A stretch of 64,000 bases of DNA, from assembly GCA_036874045.1 (NCBI GenBank), contig CM072338.1:16452501-16516500 (forward strand), in the 5' to 3' direction. The position numbers and the translations under genes were made by a program. Source of the DNA: Cymodocea nodosa (taxonomy: Eukaryota; Streptophyta; Magnoliopsida; Alismatales; Cymodoceaceae). Under the pieces are notes generated by a model. That model made no database searches. It saw nothing but the letters and a program-made list of their open reading frames with translations, and had not been told where the DNA came from. Positions within the stretch are counted from its first letter, which is position 1, and every line of letters starts with the position of its first letter. Positions 1 through 14,000 of the stretch are shown here, one piece after another.

Positions 1-1540
1 AATGGAATAATGCTAGAAGAAAGTGTACACGGCTGGTACTCCAAAGCCATCTTCTTGACTTATTTTAAGTCTTTGATTTTCTACAACTACCGCGCTTACT
101 CGTAATCTTATGGGGGAGTGTCTAATGAGCAACTTTACGAAATATAAATCTTAATATAATTATTTATTTATCGTTGAAAATAGTCTTATATCATTTAAGT
201 AAAAAATAACTTTACATATATATATATATATATATAAATTTCTTTTAATTATTAATAATTGATTTTGACTTAGATTTTTGCATGATATCAGAATATGTTT
301 ACACATATTTACTAGTAAATAATTATAGATATATGCTAATTCCCTTCATTTATTGCCTATTAATATTAAGTTGAATTTTCACGGTTTCTGAGTAGATTTC
401 AGAATAAAGTATGTTTTCGATGTGGAGTGAAAATGTTAATTTTTGTTAAATTAATTATGTTTAATACAATGCCGTTCAGGTTCGTCTTATCTCAAGGTCT
501 AAAGTCCAGAGATTAGACGTGACATTAGGACTCGATTTGGTTAGAAAACGTGGATCTTTGATTTATCAAGAGAAGATGGTAACACGTGTGCTTTTCTTAT
601 GCACGGTGGTTCGTAAATTTCGATTTGGTCAACATAGATGGCTACGTTTAATAATACCGAAGATTGTGCGGTGTTGGATTAGGCTGGACTATATGTATCT
701 AACAGTGATGGGTCGTTCAACTCATCGGCATCATAACTCAGAAGGTGGTTGGTGTTAATATATATATATGTATATATATCTCAGTATACATAGAGAGAGA
801 GATATATGCAAGTAATTTTCAGTTAATGTACTTAAATTGCATGATAAACGTTTATGGTAATTTTAGTTATATGTGTTTATAATAATATTGAACTCTTAAA
901 CAACGAAAAAAGGTTATTATTGACGCCTACAATTGAAAATGTTATAGTTATTTATCTTATAGTTTATATATATCAACTTCAAATGTATGATATATCAATG
1001 GTAAAGATTATATTTAAAATAAATAGATGCCTTTTCTTTATAATCATTTATTTTAGGTACAATCTTTATTGTTAATAGATTCTAAATTAATGTATTAAAT
1101 TATAAGATAGATAATATTTTTAACTATAAATATCTACAACGTCGTTGAATTTTTTTAAGATAATACATTGGTCGATGCATCTTCTTTGTTTACCAGACAT
1201 CAATCAGCCAAGAATTAATCTGTTGTAATTTTCTTTTCCTCCCTTTCAAGAGAGATTTATTACCGGCAGCTTGAACATTACCTGCCACATCTTATAAGCA
1301 ACACAAAAAGAATACTTCATGTGATTTCAAAATAAAATGAATGCAATGTACCTTTGAGTGACTTTCCAAGAACTGCCAAGAGACCACTTTAAACCTTCGT
1401 TGGAAAGTTGCAGTGGATGAGTTGTGGGTTGGGATCTAATCTCTTAACTTAAAGAAGCTAACATGGTCACATGCAAGTGGGTGTTTATAGTCTATGTACA
1501 AACCATGGTTATGAAATAAGTAAGAAATTTGAAAGAGAAC
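1..1540. other. AT-rich intergenic DNA, no supported gene
   Basis: No gene can be supported here. TA-dinucleotide runs lie near 216-236 and 755-780. The stretch at about 477-757 is less AT-rich and stays open for 79 codons on the plus strand, but its translation matches no family I know and has no splice or promoter context. It may be a relic of a GC-richer repeat. Confidence 0.5.
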
Positions 1541-1549
1541 TATTTTGAT

Positions 1550-2150
1550 ATATGTTATTTATTGATAAAAATTGAATATATGAAATGTAGGTTTAAAGAA
1601 AATAGAAATAATGATGAAGATATGTACTTACATGGTCATGAGATTATAATTTTAAAATTTTTAAATACTTAAGATCTATAATAAGTAGTAATGATGGAAT
1701 TATAGAGGATGTTATTTATATGATTAAAACAGGATGGATGAAGTGAATAAATGTTTTTGAAATGTTATATTATGATGTAAGAGGATATATTTAAAATTAA
1801 AATGAAAATTCTATATAACTATCATTCTCTTGGTTATACTTTATGACTTAGTATGTTGAGTTGTAAAGTATGAACATTTGTAAAAAATTAATGTTGTAGA
1901 AATGTGAATAATTACATAGATGAATAATAATACCATAAAAAGAGAAGTTCAAAAATGATTTTATTAGGAATAAAATAGGAGTTATACAAATCAAAAATAA
2001 GATAAGAGAAAATTAACTATAGAGATTTGAATATATCTTATAAGAGAAGAGAACTAATTGTTATAAGCAAAGTGAAAGAAGTATACAAAGGGTTAAAGCT
2101 ACTTGGTTAGAAATTACGGGAAAAATTTTAAATATATAAAATCTAAACGA
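1550..2150 (+). mobile_element. RTE-type LINE relic, copy A (3' part of ORF)
   Basis: A decayed 3' portion of a plant RTE-clade LINE. Scattered words of the C-terminal half of its reverse-transcriptase ORF survive in shifting frames: an EYMKC-like start just after the RT fingers/palm, a GWMKW-like block, and the region before the usual WFGH/APVRR end. The same order of words is present in two other copies in this window (near 10.4-10.8 kb and 51.6-52.9 kb), which supports the identification. Stops occur throughout, so it is an old, inactive copy. Boundaries are approximate. Confidence 0.6.
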
Positions 2151-2159
2151 AAGATGTTT

Positions 2160-4560
2160 ATTAAACAATCCTCTGACCCACATGCTCTTAGCTTCATCCC
2201 TCTTACGTACCAAGTTGCTGCATGCTACAAAGGATGATATATATATATAGATCAAGCACCAATTGCAAAGACAATGATTGAGCACATCTGCAAATTTTCA
2301 TGTGGAAAATCATCTGCTACAGACTTTATTGTCAAGGGCGTGGCCCATTGAGGAGTGGATGGATGGTATATTGCTGGAGTTCCAATATCTATCTTGATTA
2401 AGCCAGTGGGACGAACAGGAAAGTGAAGGGCATTTCATCACTTGAAAGATCCAAAAGTAGGAATAATTGGCTTAAGCTATCAGTACAATGCAGTGATGAC
2501 TAGGTTTAGGGTTTAATTTACTTTAATTATCTAGCTAGCCAGAACTTATTTAGGAGTTGACTCTTCTAACGACTTCATAAGTAGCAAATAGGCAATGAAT
2601 ATCGAAAATAAAACCTATATATGCTGCTGAAAAGAAAAGAAATCTGCTCTTAACAAGTAGAACCCACCGATAGTCAACAATCATGCTGCACCAGAAGAAC
2701 CCATCAGAGGAGTAAACGTAATCTAGAATATGTTTTGTTTACTTAGATAGAATTGTAATTCTACGTTGATTTTAAGGAAATAAAAATCGTAAAATTTTAC
2801 TTTATTAATTTTAAATCATGTTCAAAAAGGATAAAAGATCTGTCCAAGGATTATTCTTGAGCAAAAGATGCTCAATTTTACTATCATATATGCTGCAGAC
2901 ATGACTAGTATTTAGGCGGGTTCTTAGTAATAACTATAATTCTAGTCAGTTTATGGAAATACCTACGTTTGCATTTTTCATTGATTATTATCTATATATA
3001 TTAGTTTATTTATATGCGCCACTTAAAAATATCATAGTTTGAATTATAAATGTTGAATGAAAAAAAAAAATATAGTATTACAATTTGTTTTAAAAAAATT
3101 TAACTTATTTGGAAGGAAATAATTGTTGATCATCCAACCTAACCATGGAATTACAAAAGAGGACACAAGAAGTATATAGATTAGTGTGATTGAATGTCTC
3201 ATGTCAATTTTTTTTTACAAAGTTTGTAATAAAATTAGATTAGGATCATTTAACAATTACAATAAAAGTAAAAATTCAGATACATTTACATTTACTATCA
3301 AATATTCATTTCTGTAAGAACTCTGAAGTTAATAGTATTTAAATGAAATTAAAATTAGTATGGGTAATCAATTGAAAATTTTTTGTATAGTATTTATAGA
3401 CAATAGTATTGACTCTACTTACTTAGATATAGATAAACGTTAAATATGTGTACCTATTTAAAAAATCATGTACCTATAATAAATAGCTTAGAAGAATAAA
3501 ATAAATAAATTGTACAAGAGAATAGAAGAAAATGAGCAAAAAAAAAAAAAAAATCTAACAAAGATTCAATTTTTATTTTCCACTTCTACTACTTTCAGAC
3601 TACTTCAAAAGTGTTCAAATAAGAAGTTGATTTATCTTAATCTTTATTTGCGCCGTGCAAATCACAATGTTATATAAACTTGAAAGAATATTGAAATAAT
3701 ATTCTAACTAATATCTGTGAAAATGAGATGATTATTTTTATTAAGCACATGATCCAAAAGAAGGCTAAAAACAAGAGAATTCTGGATACGTTGAGAAATT
3801 TTGAAGTTCAAACCATAGAAAAGATAAAAAGTGAAAAATAAGAAATTATCTTCGATCTTTAAACCAGAAGCATAAAAAAAATCAAAAGAAACAAAACAGT
3901 CAATAAACAAATTACATCTTCTTACATCTTCCATCCAACCTCACGTCAAACTCATATGTATTAATTTCTGCAAAGCTACCGAAAAATTTGTGCGCAATGA
4001 TTTCTAAAATACTCTTAAATAAAAAAAGTCGATTTTTTTTTTTTGTTATCCTCGGGTCGTCGAAAAGTTCCAAGACTTTTGGTTGCATCATCCAGTCAAA
4101 CGAATGCCAATTTGCCAACCTCAAGCTAATATTACTTTTAATATTTTAAATTTCCTCTCAAAGTAATCTTCCTGACTTTTACATTGACTTTTGGTTTTCT
4201 TTTTCGTATTTTAGGAATCGTATAATTTTTAGGTGAGTATCCTACAATATTTTCTAACGTTATTTATCTTATCTGGTTTTAATTAATTAATTAATTAATC
4301 TTATTGTAATTAATAACCATCAAGGGTGACAAATTCGTTAGAATCAACTTGAACCCCAACGCCTCTGGTCTCGGGAGTTGGACAGGTGCGGTAAAAAGAG
4401 ATGACAATCGCCGAAGGTGTGCGTTTGCCTTTATTCTGTTGTGTTTTTCTTAATCTACTTTAATTTTTTTTTTAAAAAAATTCGTGGTAAAAAAAGATAA
4501 AATTTTTAAAACTATCTTTGATATACACTTTTATGTGATATTTATGTTTAATTACAACTG
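2160..4560. other. AT-rich intergenic DNA upstream of citrate synthase
   Basis: No coding region is supported. It contains A and T homopolymer runs (about 3060-3070, 3537-3552, 4038-4047), a TTAA-type tetranucleotide run near 4278-4300, and short open frames that look like chance. It should include the distal promoter of the citrate synthase gene. Confidence 0.5.
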
Positions 4561-4683
4561 TAATAAGAATTGTTTAACCCCCTTTTTTTTATTTTTTTTA
4601 TTTTTATGATTCACACTTTGCAGGGAGAGCACGCACGGAGGGGTAGTTCCGACAACGGACAAACAGGACTTCCTAGAGGTACC

Positions 4684-4720
4684 TCCTCGTATATAGCCGG
4701 AGGCCGGCGAGGCTGCAGCA
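4684..4720 (+). promoter_or_regulatory. Possible TATA box and start region of the citrate synthase gene
   Basis: A TATATA hexamer at about 4690 sits at the edge of a GC-rich, CT-rich block. That block looks like a plant 5' untranslated leader (CT-rich at 4720-4755). The distance to this leader, about 30 bases, fits a TATA box. This is inference from position and composition only. Confidence 0.35.
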
Positions 4721-4790
4721 ACTCTACTCCCTCTCTGCCTCTCCTCCTCCCCTGCGCGATCGATCGAGGCCATCCTCACTTGGACGTCTG

Positions 4791-5027
4791 GTAATATACT
4801 TTTTACGTTTCCTCTTTGTCGCCGATCTCGTGTTGTCGTCTTCGTCCTTTCCCGCCGTCTTCTCTCGCATTCTTCCGTCCGATTTCGACGTTCTGTCTTT
4901 TTTGCAGTTAGTCTAGGAACGGGAGATCGGTTGCGATCTGCATAGCGCAGTAGCGGTGATCGTTCATGTAGCTCTATGTTCTGTTTGGAATATGATGTGA
5001 TTTTTTTTAGGGATCCTTATTTTGCAG
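4791..5027 (+). other. Probable intron in the 5' UTR of citrate synthase
   Basis: A good donor (CTG then GTAATA) at 4791 and an acceptor (TTTTGCAG) ending at 5027 bracket a T-rich 237-base stretch just before the start codon at 5042. Leader introns are common in plant housekeeping genes. Other donors are possible, so the exact 5' end is uncertain. Confidence 0.45.
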
Positions 5028-5041
5028 GAATAGTCTCGGAT

Positions 5042-8000
5042 ATGGTTCTCGTGAGGGGCATCTCGACGCTTTCAAGGATCCGATCTTGCCTTGTGAGTAT
5101 TCTGATTCCATGCATTCAATCTGTGGCCTCCCGTTTAGGATCTTACTGATTGTCAATTTTGGTTGGGTTGCTGTTCGGTTTTACTGTTTGGAGATGTTCG
5201 TCGACGTTAGTGTTGTTTCTGACTTTTGTTTACGATAGGCCAACCGGACGACTACCTTGGGCACGGTGCGATGGCTGCAGATTCAGAGTGGTTCAGACAT
5301 TGTGAGTTTTCTATGTGTTGATATGTCTTACATGTGTTGAATTCCCTTTTCCTCCTGCTCCCTTGTGTTTCTTCTTGGACTATATCTTTTGAGTTGTAAT
5401 GGACCTTACATCTTATGTTTTGGTATGTAAATTTATTCAAATTTGGATCGTATTTATTGTGCCTTGTTTTTCGTTATTTACTGGCCAACGTTCTTTTCCC
5501 TTTGTAGCTAGGTTTACCACATTTTAGTGTCATTTATATGGATCTGTGCCATTTCTTTCGCGGTACTTTTCCCAAGTATTTTGTTTCTTCTAACTGTGCT
5601 CAGTCCTTGGGTCCGTTATATCAATCTGCTTAAGTCATTTGATTTCTTTTTTACTTTTGCTATGCAGGAACTTCAATCTCAGCTGAAGGAACTTATTCCT
5701 GAACAACAGGTATTTTTTTTCAATTATAAGACTTAAAATACTTCTTGGTATTTTAATTGGATCTTAAATTCATGTTCTCAGCATTGATTGTGTTGATATG
5801 ATTAACCATTGTTTTAAAGATTGAGCCAGTGGTCTGATTACTTGGGGCCAAATGTTGGCTTTATGTGATCAGGCTATTTTAAGTAAATGATCAAACCTTA
5901 CATGACTTAGCTCTAGTTGAACAACACTGGGTTTTGTTTCAGTTATAGATCATTGGTATTGATGCTACTTGCACATATTGGCAAATAGAAATTATAACTT
6001 AGTCGAAGCAATGTCCATTGAACATATTGTACTCAATGTGTTTTAAAATGCTTATTTTTTACTGTATAATCAACTAAACGCAAACTTTTCCATGAATTAA
6101 TAAAATTGCTATTGACAGAAGGTGAGGAAATAATGTTATCATTTCTCTTTGGGAAGAATTTCTGTTCTGTTGTGATCACTATGTATAATGTCTGGACTAG
6201 TTTCAATTCTGTTGCTAGATAATTGGTAATTTTTGTTTTAGCAAGAGCTGGTACTATCTATGGATATTGTATATCTGCAATCAGGAGAAAGGAGCCACAT
6301 ATTGTTGGTGTTCATACTCTTCTGATGTTTTCCCAAGGATGTGGTCATGCATATTTTTCCCTTATTTTTGTTCAATTTCGAGGGAAAATATTGGCTTTAT
6401 ATCTGTGTGTCTTGGTTATTTAAACAGCATATAAACCTTTATTCTAGAATTACTATTGCACTGCCATGCTGTTAGTTGTGACCTTTCTGTTATTCTTCAT
6501 TGGCTGTTTCCTCAATTCTGTCACTTCCTGTTTCCTCATTGGCTGCACTCCCTTTGATTAGAAGAATATTTGTCCTTCTGAGTCTTTATAATGTCATTGT
6601 TTGAGCTGAACATAGTCAATTATCCTTAACGCATTATGAGTTATTGATGTTGGTGTCATAATGGCATAATTCCACCTACAGAAGATGTTAGTTTAGGTCA
6701 ATTATATAGTCTTCAGAGCCGCACTTCCACCAGAGTAATATTATCAAATAATTCCTTTGCATAGTTAGGGGGGTTTGTTGTTTATACAAACCATCTTTTC
6801 CTATTGTATTCTTCAAGGAAAGTCATCTTATCCCATTTGAAAAGTTCCCATTAGTTTTTTGTACGTATGCTTGTGTAGGATATTCTGGTTGATTATGTTC
6901 AACTAGTGATCAGATCTTTCTGTAATTTCTTTAATACTCTAAAAATTTCAAAGGTAATTTTTCAGATTTTACATTTTTTTCCTTTATTTTGATATAGGAA
7001 CGTTTAAAGAAGTTGAGATCTGAACACGGGAAAGCTCAGCTTGGAAATATCACATTAGATATGGTATGCTTGTGTACATGAGGATGCAATGGGTTTGTTT
7101 TTTGGGGATTTTAGCTGCAAGATATCTGCATTTAAATGTATATGCTACCTAGCTGATCAATTCTGTGTAAATCAATAGGTAATTGGTGGAATGAGAGGAA
7201 TGACAGGATTACTTTGGGAAACTTCCTTACTTGATCCAGATGAGGTATTTTTAGTAAATGTCTGCATATTTGATTATAGTATGCTTTTCAAAAAGATACT
7301 AATCTAGGCATGATTTCTTTTCAGACGTGGTTTTGTAGTACTTGTTTCTATTATTAGATGCTCTAAGAAGTTGCGACAAACTATTCAATCAGTGCTGAAC
7401 TATAATAGTCCTTTAATTCTGTACTGCTCAAAGGATATCCTTTAATTCTAGTCTGCTGAAATTAGACATGCTTGTCAGGGTATTTGTTTCAGGGGCCTCT
7501 CCATTCCTGAGTGTCAAAAAGTGCTTCCTGCTGCTCATCCTGGAGGAGAGCCATTGCCTGAAGGCCTTCTGTGGCTTCTATTGACCGGAAAGGTAACCTT
7601 TTTATTGTCTAGTATTTTTTGGCTCATTATCTGGTTCAGTGCTACCAGTCAAAAAAAATCATCTGATTCAGAGCTCATTTTCTCTTCCATGCTCATGCCC
7701 ACTCGTAAAGCAGGAATAAAATGCATCTCATTGTTAGGCTTTGGAAGATTATCGAAGGGTGTGTTTGTTTCAGTTTATTATTTGGCAGCATAAAAAATAA
7801 GTTGTATTTTTCTTGGCATTTTGTGCTGACAGTAAATGCGTAACATAAGGCATTTCATGTTTGGTTCAGCTTATTTGTCCATGACGTTTTTAAGAAGAAA
7901 ATGTTTACATTGTCCAAAATACGCCTCATCTAATCTCCTTCACTAAATGGGATAATATATTTTATAAAATATATAATATTATATATTATATGTAATTGAT

Positions 8001-11000
8001 ACACATATTATGTAAATGTATATTATATATAAAATATATACAAACATAATATAAATATAAAAATTATATATATAATCTTTTATGTTTGAAATATTATTAT
8101 GATATTTTCCATATGGATTTTTGTTTTTTAAACAATGGTAGGTATTGTGATTTCGTGATCGTTATATCAAAATTTTGATAAAAAATGAGGGCCAAGTTGG
8201 AAGCATGCACAATGTTTTCAACAATGCTTCTCAAAGATGTATTATTTTGAGCTGCATTTCATGTTCATTTCTGAGGTAGAAAAATTCTTCATTTTTTGAG
8301 TGTATGGTTCAGCTTAGTGCTTGTTTAGGCATTTTTGTCCAAAAATGTAGGATTTAAGCTGAACCAAATGGTAACTAAATGTTTTAAAAATCCATAGGAA
8401 GTTTAATTCTGTAATCCTCATTGGCAATGTAAGTGATAGTGATGGTGCACACTTAAGATTTTCCTATGTTAGACTTCTTAGACACATTTTACTGAATAGG
8501 TGATGGTCAAAATTTTATTTTTCTGTGAAATCATAATTTTCATTTCTATGAACATGTAATATGTTGTTATCGAGGAATTGCTTCTGGCAGAGGTCTCACT
8601 TACCAAAACTATATATCAATGCTATCATAAGAAACATCTAATGATGAATGATATATTTACATTTAGATAATCAAATAAGAAAATCCCTTATCTCATTGCT
8701 TATAAAATAGCTGAGATCTTGCACTTTTCTTATAAATACCATACCATCTTCGTATAAATTGGCTTAGTCAGGGAAGTAGTGCATCCTAGTGTTATCAAGT
8801 TTCTAATTCAAACTTCCTCCATTTTCCATTATCCCTTTTAAGTGCATATAAAATTTAGAGGGCAAGAATTAGACTAGGTGAAGTACTCACTATATGTACT
8901 AGATGGTATCATGCTTCAAAGTGATTTATTTGTGCCTTTAATTTTACTTATTTTACAAGGATTACTTTCTCAAATTTTCTACTATTTTTCACTGTTAACA
9001 TTTCTTCCATTCTGAAATTATCATTTTCAACTTATTGCAAATTGTTTCTTTCACCTTAATGGAAATTTTGCAGGTCTATAATTTTCTTAACTTGTAATAG
9101 TATAGCCATCTATATTATGCATTTTTCTTAACTCGTTATAGTATCTATTTCTCCTTTCACATACTTAGGTTCCAAGAAAAGAGCAAGTTGATGCATTATC
9201 CAACGAATTGCAAAGTCGTTCTATGGTGCCAGGTTTTTTTATTCACCATTAGATGTCCATTTTTATGTCTATTATCATTCTTGCTTTTGTTGATCAATGC
9301 TACTGTGAGACTTTAAGAGGTTCTTCTTGAAGAAAACTTATGAGAATTTAATATATATAACAAAGTTATACTTCAAAAAAACTGTCATAGAAAATATGAT
9401 GAAAGAACTCCCAAAGTTGATTAGTATTCAAGGAAAATGTTCTGCTGACCTGATTTACAGTCAATGTTTTAAAAAGGAAAATTGTCCATTATAGGAATGA
9501 AAGATAAAATGTTTTTCTTGAAAAAGGCATTTGATAAGGGTTTCTTGAAAAAAGGTTATTAATAAAATATAAAGATATTTCAAAGGAATATACATGGAGT
9601 TGCATTACTCGACTATCATAATTATCAAACTAATTAGATAAAATAAATTTTAGTTCAATCACATGTAATATATTTGAAAGGAATATATCTTGAATATGTA
9701 TAACTATCACTCAAACACAAGTCGGGAAATTAAACTTTTAGCTAAATATTTAATGAAAATAATTAAATATTTGTTGTAGTCCTACATTTGAATAGGTGAG
9801 AATGTCTAATTTATAGAAAGACCTTTTTGCCCATTTCCAACTGTTTTTAAGTGTTTACATTTCAATATGGTATCAAAATTATGGTTCAAATGGGCCCATG
9901 CGTATATTTTCTTTTAATTTCATGGGTACCCTCCTATCACATGACACTCTAGAAGCATTTCTCTACTTCATCCATGTTACTTTAATCTTATAAACAGCAT
10001 TTTTTGTAATTTTATCATTGCTACTTAATATAGATTCTAAGTATTTAAAAATCTTACTTTTACGAATCAATGAATAATTAAAGAAAATTTAAATTTATAT
10101 TAAGGCATCTTATAAAAGAAAAAATTAATGATTCAATAAAATTTATGGAGTGAATTACATGTTCATAAAGTAGCCTTATTATTGATGTTGTTAGTCCAAA
10201 AGAAGCATCTCATGTCTTTTGAAGCATTGGCTGATTAAGATTTGCTTGGTTGTGTTAAATGCTTATCACAAGTTTTTAGTCAGAACAATAATTTGAGATT
10301 TTAATCAAAAATATTTTTTGAATTAAAAAACTTAGTGTAAATTATCATGAAATAATTTTTTTGCTTATTTATTTCATGTTATTTGCTCAACCGTACTTTA
10401 TGATTTACAATACTGTATTGTAAAACATGATTGCATAACAAAAGTTAATGTTGAGAGATGAGAATGTTTAGATAAATGAATGATAATATTATAGAAAAAC
10501 TAAAAAAATGATCTTATTAGGAATAAAGTAGGAGTTTTATCAGTTGAAGATAAAATAATAGAAAATTGATTTAAGTGGTTTTGGTCATATCTTTAGGAGG
10601 TTATAGGATGCACTAATTAGGAAAAGAGAATAATTAGTGTAGAAGAAATTGAAAGAAGTAGACGAATACCTAAAACTACTTGACTAGGAATTATGAGAGA
10701 AGATTTAAATTTATGAAATTTAATTGAAGATTACTATAGAAGTATTTGGAAGCAAAGGATTCATGGGGCCAACCCCATATAGTGAGATTATGGTATGGGT
10801 TATTGTTGTTGTTGTAGTCTTTATTTCATGTTATTTATTTGTTATTTTTGTAATAACTATGACGTAAAAATGGTTGATTGAGGTTTTGTTCCTAATAGTA
10901 AATATTCACTATGAACTTCTATCTGGAAACAATTATTTGATATTTTAACTAAATAATATTTAAGCAATTGATTAGGAAACTAACTATTCAAATTTGAATG

Positions 11001-14000
11001 TAATTAATAATTTCATTATTACAAAGGACTACTCCTATCTTAGTCTTGAAAGGGGGCTTCTTCCAAGTACCACTAGAACCACCTTCCTCTCTCTCACACA
11101 CATAGTATGACCCAAGAATACCATGCCTTTGGGCCATACTGGGCTGACCCCTTGGCAACTTGTGCTATGCCATCAAATGGCTCATGTGCCTAGTCATTTC
11201 CACATCCATGTGGATAGTTCTTTCTGCTACCATGCCAAAGAAATTGACTCTGCATTTGTTCAACTATCTTAACAGCAGTTCTCAAGATCTTGAGTAAGAC
11301 ATAATGGATAAGGGGGTTTGCCAAGATTACGAAAATGAGAGTCAATTCACTTACAAAGGATGGGAAATGGCTAGGCTAGTCAGATAAGCATTTTCCAAAG
11401 CAATCAATATCAACTTTTTAATCATTAGTATTTAAGCCTTTACAAGTGGGAGGAAGACCCAAATGCTTGATTGGGAGATTCTCACTTTTCATCTAAAGAA
11501 GTCTGGTCATCTCCTCATCAACTCTCATCTCAATCATTGCAGACTTGTAGAAGTTGACCTTTAGTATAGAAGACATGTTGAAGGGTTCAAGAAAGTGTGA
11601 AATATTCCATTTTAAAATCAATTGGTAATAAGTGGAGAGATCCATCATATATTAGTCTAAGTTTAAGCCTTATATTAATTGATGTGAAACTATTCTAACA
11701 CTTTGCCTCACTTGTGGTTTATTTAAGCTTATAAGTAGATGTGTGCGAATCAATTTTGCTTCTATATAAAATATTCTATCTCAAAATCAATTAATAATAA
11801 TGAAGAGATCTATCATATAGTAGCCTAGGTTCAATCTTAATAATAATCAATGTGAGATTATTTTAACAACAAAAAGAAAAGATTCTCAATTTGCTTTTTT
11901 CAATATCACAAAGTACCAATGTATCATCTACTTATGATTAAAATGGGACATTGTCAATTTCACATGGAGGGCCAAAACCATGAATCAAGCCACTTTCTTG
12001 TATCTTGATACATATCCTTCAAATACTTTTGCCACTAGTGCAGGGTGCATATGTAAGTGGGGATAATGGGTTCCCCTGTCTTATGCCATGACTGCATTCA
12101 AAATGTCTTATTGGAGAACCATTGATCCGAATTAGTTAACTGAGCTGACACACTATCCACTACAATCTCATCATTTGACATTGAATCTCATAAAAATAGC
12201 ACCATGAAAATTCACTGTTGATGGCAGTGACCCCCAAGTTCTGTTGACATTTTGCCACTAACAGTCCTTAGGCCATTCACCTCTATGATCACTTGACTCT
12301 TCAACTCCTCCATTGTATTATTCACACTTCAGGTAGGGCTATCATGGCCTATCAATAATGCTAGCTTATTCTAATATGCTAAATCTAAATAATTGTTACC
12401 AAATGATCCATGAATCTTGTATATTTGCCTGAAAGTTTACGTTTCATTTTTTAGGTAGATTTGATCATTGCTCCTTGTATTATTGTGACTTCACAAATAA
12501 GCATGTAACATATTTATTGTGGCTTTATAATGCATGCTATTTCATGTTATCTTGCTGTAAATATTTTGTAAAATTGTTAATCTTTGAGTCATTTCCCTTG
12601 TATCTTTCTGTTTGTGATGATATTATGCTCAATTTATTTTGTGATGGTTGTGCCATCTTTATATTTTGCAAAATTTTTTGGTACATCAGAGCTTGTATAG
12701 CATAGTTTTTGATGATTATCTAGGTTGTTGGAAGTCCAATATTGTCCTTTCTTGAAGCCACATATCATTAAGTGCATTATTTGTATGTCCTTTGCGTAAC
12801 ATAATCAGTGACATAGGGTTGGTGACACCTTCCTAGTGACCAACAATGTCATATCTTTGCCTCATTGATGGTCAATCACACTATGTCAATGTCTTTTAAA
12901 CATTTCATCGACACCTTGTTGATGACTAACAACATCAAGTTGGCACATCACTGATGGTTGTCAACATTGTGTTAATGCGTCACCAATAGTCGTAGATGTA
13001 ACATTGGGGCTTTTGATACCTATTGGTGATGATGTCTCAATGGTGGTTGATAAATTGTCAATGATGTCAGTGCTTTGATGGTGAGATTTGACATTGATGC
13101 TACATTTATGGTTAATGATGTTTGATGGCATCGACATTCATGTTACCATTATGATTGTCATTGGTGTAATCTGTCACTATTGATAGTGTCCAATGATAAC
13201 ATCGTTGTTAACGATGATGGTCAATGGTGGAGGTAGTGATGGCACTAATGTTTATTTTTTGACAATGATAATGTCTTCATTTAGATTCAAATTCAGAAAT
13301 CCTTTCCTCATTGTAGGATGGACGGTCAATTATGCTAGTCATTTTTGGCACTAACATCAAATAAAAGAATATGCAAAAGTGTGTAATTGTAAAGGCAAAA
13401 CAAAAATCTATTTAAGTAACACTATCTCTCTAAAAGAATTTGTACCAATATGTTTTTTTATAATAAATGCCACAATACTTGCGTAGCTGCACGATCTTAT
13501 GATTTTGGTAGTGGATGGTCTAGTTCTCTTAGTTTAGGTACATGGATACACTTTTTGTATTGTAAAATCTTCCTTCTTTTTTTTATCAAATGAGATTTTT
13601 TTTTTAAATTTTTTTTTAGAGATTTTCCATCCTAGTACTTGTAGTCTGTAACTATTGTTCCATAATATAGGTTTGGTGTCTTTGTTACCAATAAATATAC
13701 AAATTAATGTCTCACTTTCTTTTTCTTCTAGTCTTTAAAGTTTAAAGATAATCCCTCCTTGAAGAAATCTTGAATGTACATGCTTGAGCTTCTTTCCTTC
13801 CGAGAGCCAACATGGTTTTTAATCACTTATATCACTGCAGCCTAAAATTTATGTTGTTTTTAATGTCAGATTATGTGTACAAGGCTATTGACGCCCTTCC
13901 CATAACTGCTCATCCAATGACACAGTTCACAACAGGTGTAATGGCACTTCAGGTTGATTGACCTACCTAAGATTGACCTGGAACTTTTTTCATCTATCTA

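Noticed and set aside
9800-9900. Possible primer-binding site and LTR in citrate synthase intron 7
   Set aside because: Only a loose TGGTATCA word was found, with no matching LTR pair, purine tract or retroelement coding words.
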